NCBI GenBank assembly: GCA_014381795.1
Contig: JACNKY010000130.1
Coordinates: 1 to 5,753, forward strand
DNA from: Pseudomonadota bacterium
GTDB lineage: Bacteria; SAR324; NAC60-12
Direction of reading: 5' to 3'
DNA: 5,753 nt
A model generated the notes under the pieces. That model ran no database searches. It was not told the DNA's origin and was given only the letters and a program-made list of their open reading frames with translations. Below are positions 5,376 through 5,753 of this stretch, piece by piece (position 1 is the stretch's first letter; each line of letters opens with the position of its first letter). The translations under genes were made by a program, and so were the position numbers.

Positions 5376-5753
5376 TTATAAATTTTCCGGACGCAATTGA
5401 CGTAATACTTTTCCGGCCTGCCACATTTCCTGATTGCTGACTTCCTCAAGCTCAATTTCCAGTTTTTCGCGGTAATCGTCCCGGGAGTTAGACTCGATGG
5501 AAACTTTAGCTTCAGTTCCATCCAGCACACTCTGGTAGCACTTTTCAACCACAGGTTTTATTGCATCACGAAATCGCGGTGCCCAGTCAAGCGCTCCACG
5601 TTGAGCAGTAGTCGAGCAGTTGGCATACATCCAGTCCATGCCTTTTTCCGCAACCAGAGGATAAAGACTTTGCAGTGCTTCTTCAATTGTTTCATTGTAG
5701 GCTTCAGAAGGCGAATGCCCATGTTCACGCAAAACTTCATACTGTGCGAGAAA
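5376..5753 (-). CDS. ilvC: Ketol-acid reductoisomerase, C-terminal part (5' end outside window)
   Basis: Second common enzyme of valine, leucine and isoleucine synthesis: it isomerises acetolactate or acetohydroxybutyrate and reduces the product with NADPH in the cytoplasm. The window holds the last 125 residues, and the frame is open to the edge (FLAQYEVL are the first visible residues), so the start lies outside. Visible are GHSPSEAYNETIEE, GMDWMYANCSTTAQRG and ALDWAPRFRDA. Counting from the first visible residue, Glu21, Glu25 and Ser47 have the 4- and 22-residue spacing of the plant enzyme's substrate/metal residues (spinach Glu492, Glu496, Ser518, from memory). The C-terminus (EMWQAGKVLRQLRPENL) is typical of the long, plant-like class also found in several non-proteobacterial phyla. 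It is followed after 18 bases by the unrecognised 108-residue gene. Confidence 0.95.
   Translation of the reverse strand, partial: FLAQYEVLREHGHSPSEAYNETIEEALQSLYPLVAEKGMDWMYANCSTTAQRGALDWAPRFRDAIKPVVEKCYQSVLDGTEAKVSIESNSRDDYREKLEIELEEVSNQEMWQAGKVLRQLRPENL

Noticed and set aside
5225..5548. Minus-strand 107-codon frame bridging ilvC and the next gene
   Set aside because: It is out of frame with the conserved ilvC C-terminus and the 108-residue gene, and its translation is Lys/Arg-rich without domain features.
1..5753. CRISPR arrays, tRNA/rRNA genes, transposases, phage or defence genes
   Set aside because: No spaced direct repeats, cloverleaf-like segments, rRNA-like stretches, or transposase, nuclease or helicase motifs were seen on either strand. 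The coding content is fully explained by six housekeeping or envelope genes.

Overview
The window holds six protein-coding genes, all read from the minus strand. Two are cut by the window edges. Transcription runs from high to low coordinates in this order: ilvC (3' part only, cut at 5753), an unrecognised 108-residue protein, dsbD, a lipoprotein metallopeptidase, a gmhB-type HAD phosphatase, and a secreted cyclophilin-type peptidyl-prolyl isomerase (cut at position 1). I see no tRNA, rRNA, CRISPR array, insertion sequence or phage gene. Gene content and codon use look like ordinary chromosomal DNA of a Gram-negative bacterium of moderate to slightly low GC.

The cell is inferred to be Gram-negative from a periplasmic/inner-membrane DsbD, a lipobox-bearing peptidase, a signal-peptide cyclophilin and a probable heptose (LPS core) phosphatase. 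The ilvC fragment has the plant-like catalytic spacing and the STTAQRGALDW motif. DsbD has the SFTCTV and TCVNC motifs that I associate with Bacteroidetes, Planctomycetes and Lentisphaerae/Kiritimatiellae rather than Proteobacteria. A PVC-group bacterium (Lentisphaerota/Kiritimatiellota-like) is my best guess, but a database search would be needed to settle it.

Region by region: 5376-5753 is the end of ketol-acid reductoisomerase. An 18-base gap containing the clearest Shine-Dalgarno sequence in the window leads to the 108-residue gene (5031-5357), so the two are probably co-transcribed. A hairpin plus an A6 run (T6 on the minus strand) at 4953-4976 looks like the terminator of that unit. dsbD follows at once, and its 5' end is ambiguous: candidate starts lie at 4949, 4931 and 4859, and an eight-base G tract (4893-4900) sits between them. 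The peptidase starts (GTG) 25 bases after the dsbD stop and is probably in its operon. After it come a 134-base gap with a small hairpin and a possible promoter, then gmhB, then a 240-base gap with a perfect 8-bp inverted repeat and a possible promoter, then the cyclophilin gene.

Three of the six genes (dsbD, the peptidase, the cyclophilin) serve protein folding, disulfide handling or proteolysis in the envelope; gmhB would serve LPS precursor synthesis; ilvC serves branched-chain amino-acid synthesis. I found no convincing new multi-gene system. The points most worth a second look are the cyclophilin's parvulin-like C-terminal extension, which lacks the expected histidine, the homopolymer at the dsbD 5' end, and the conserved-looking orphan protein linked to ilvC.
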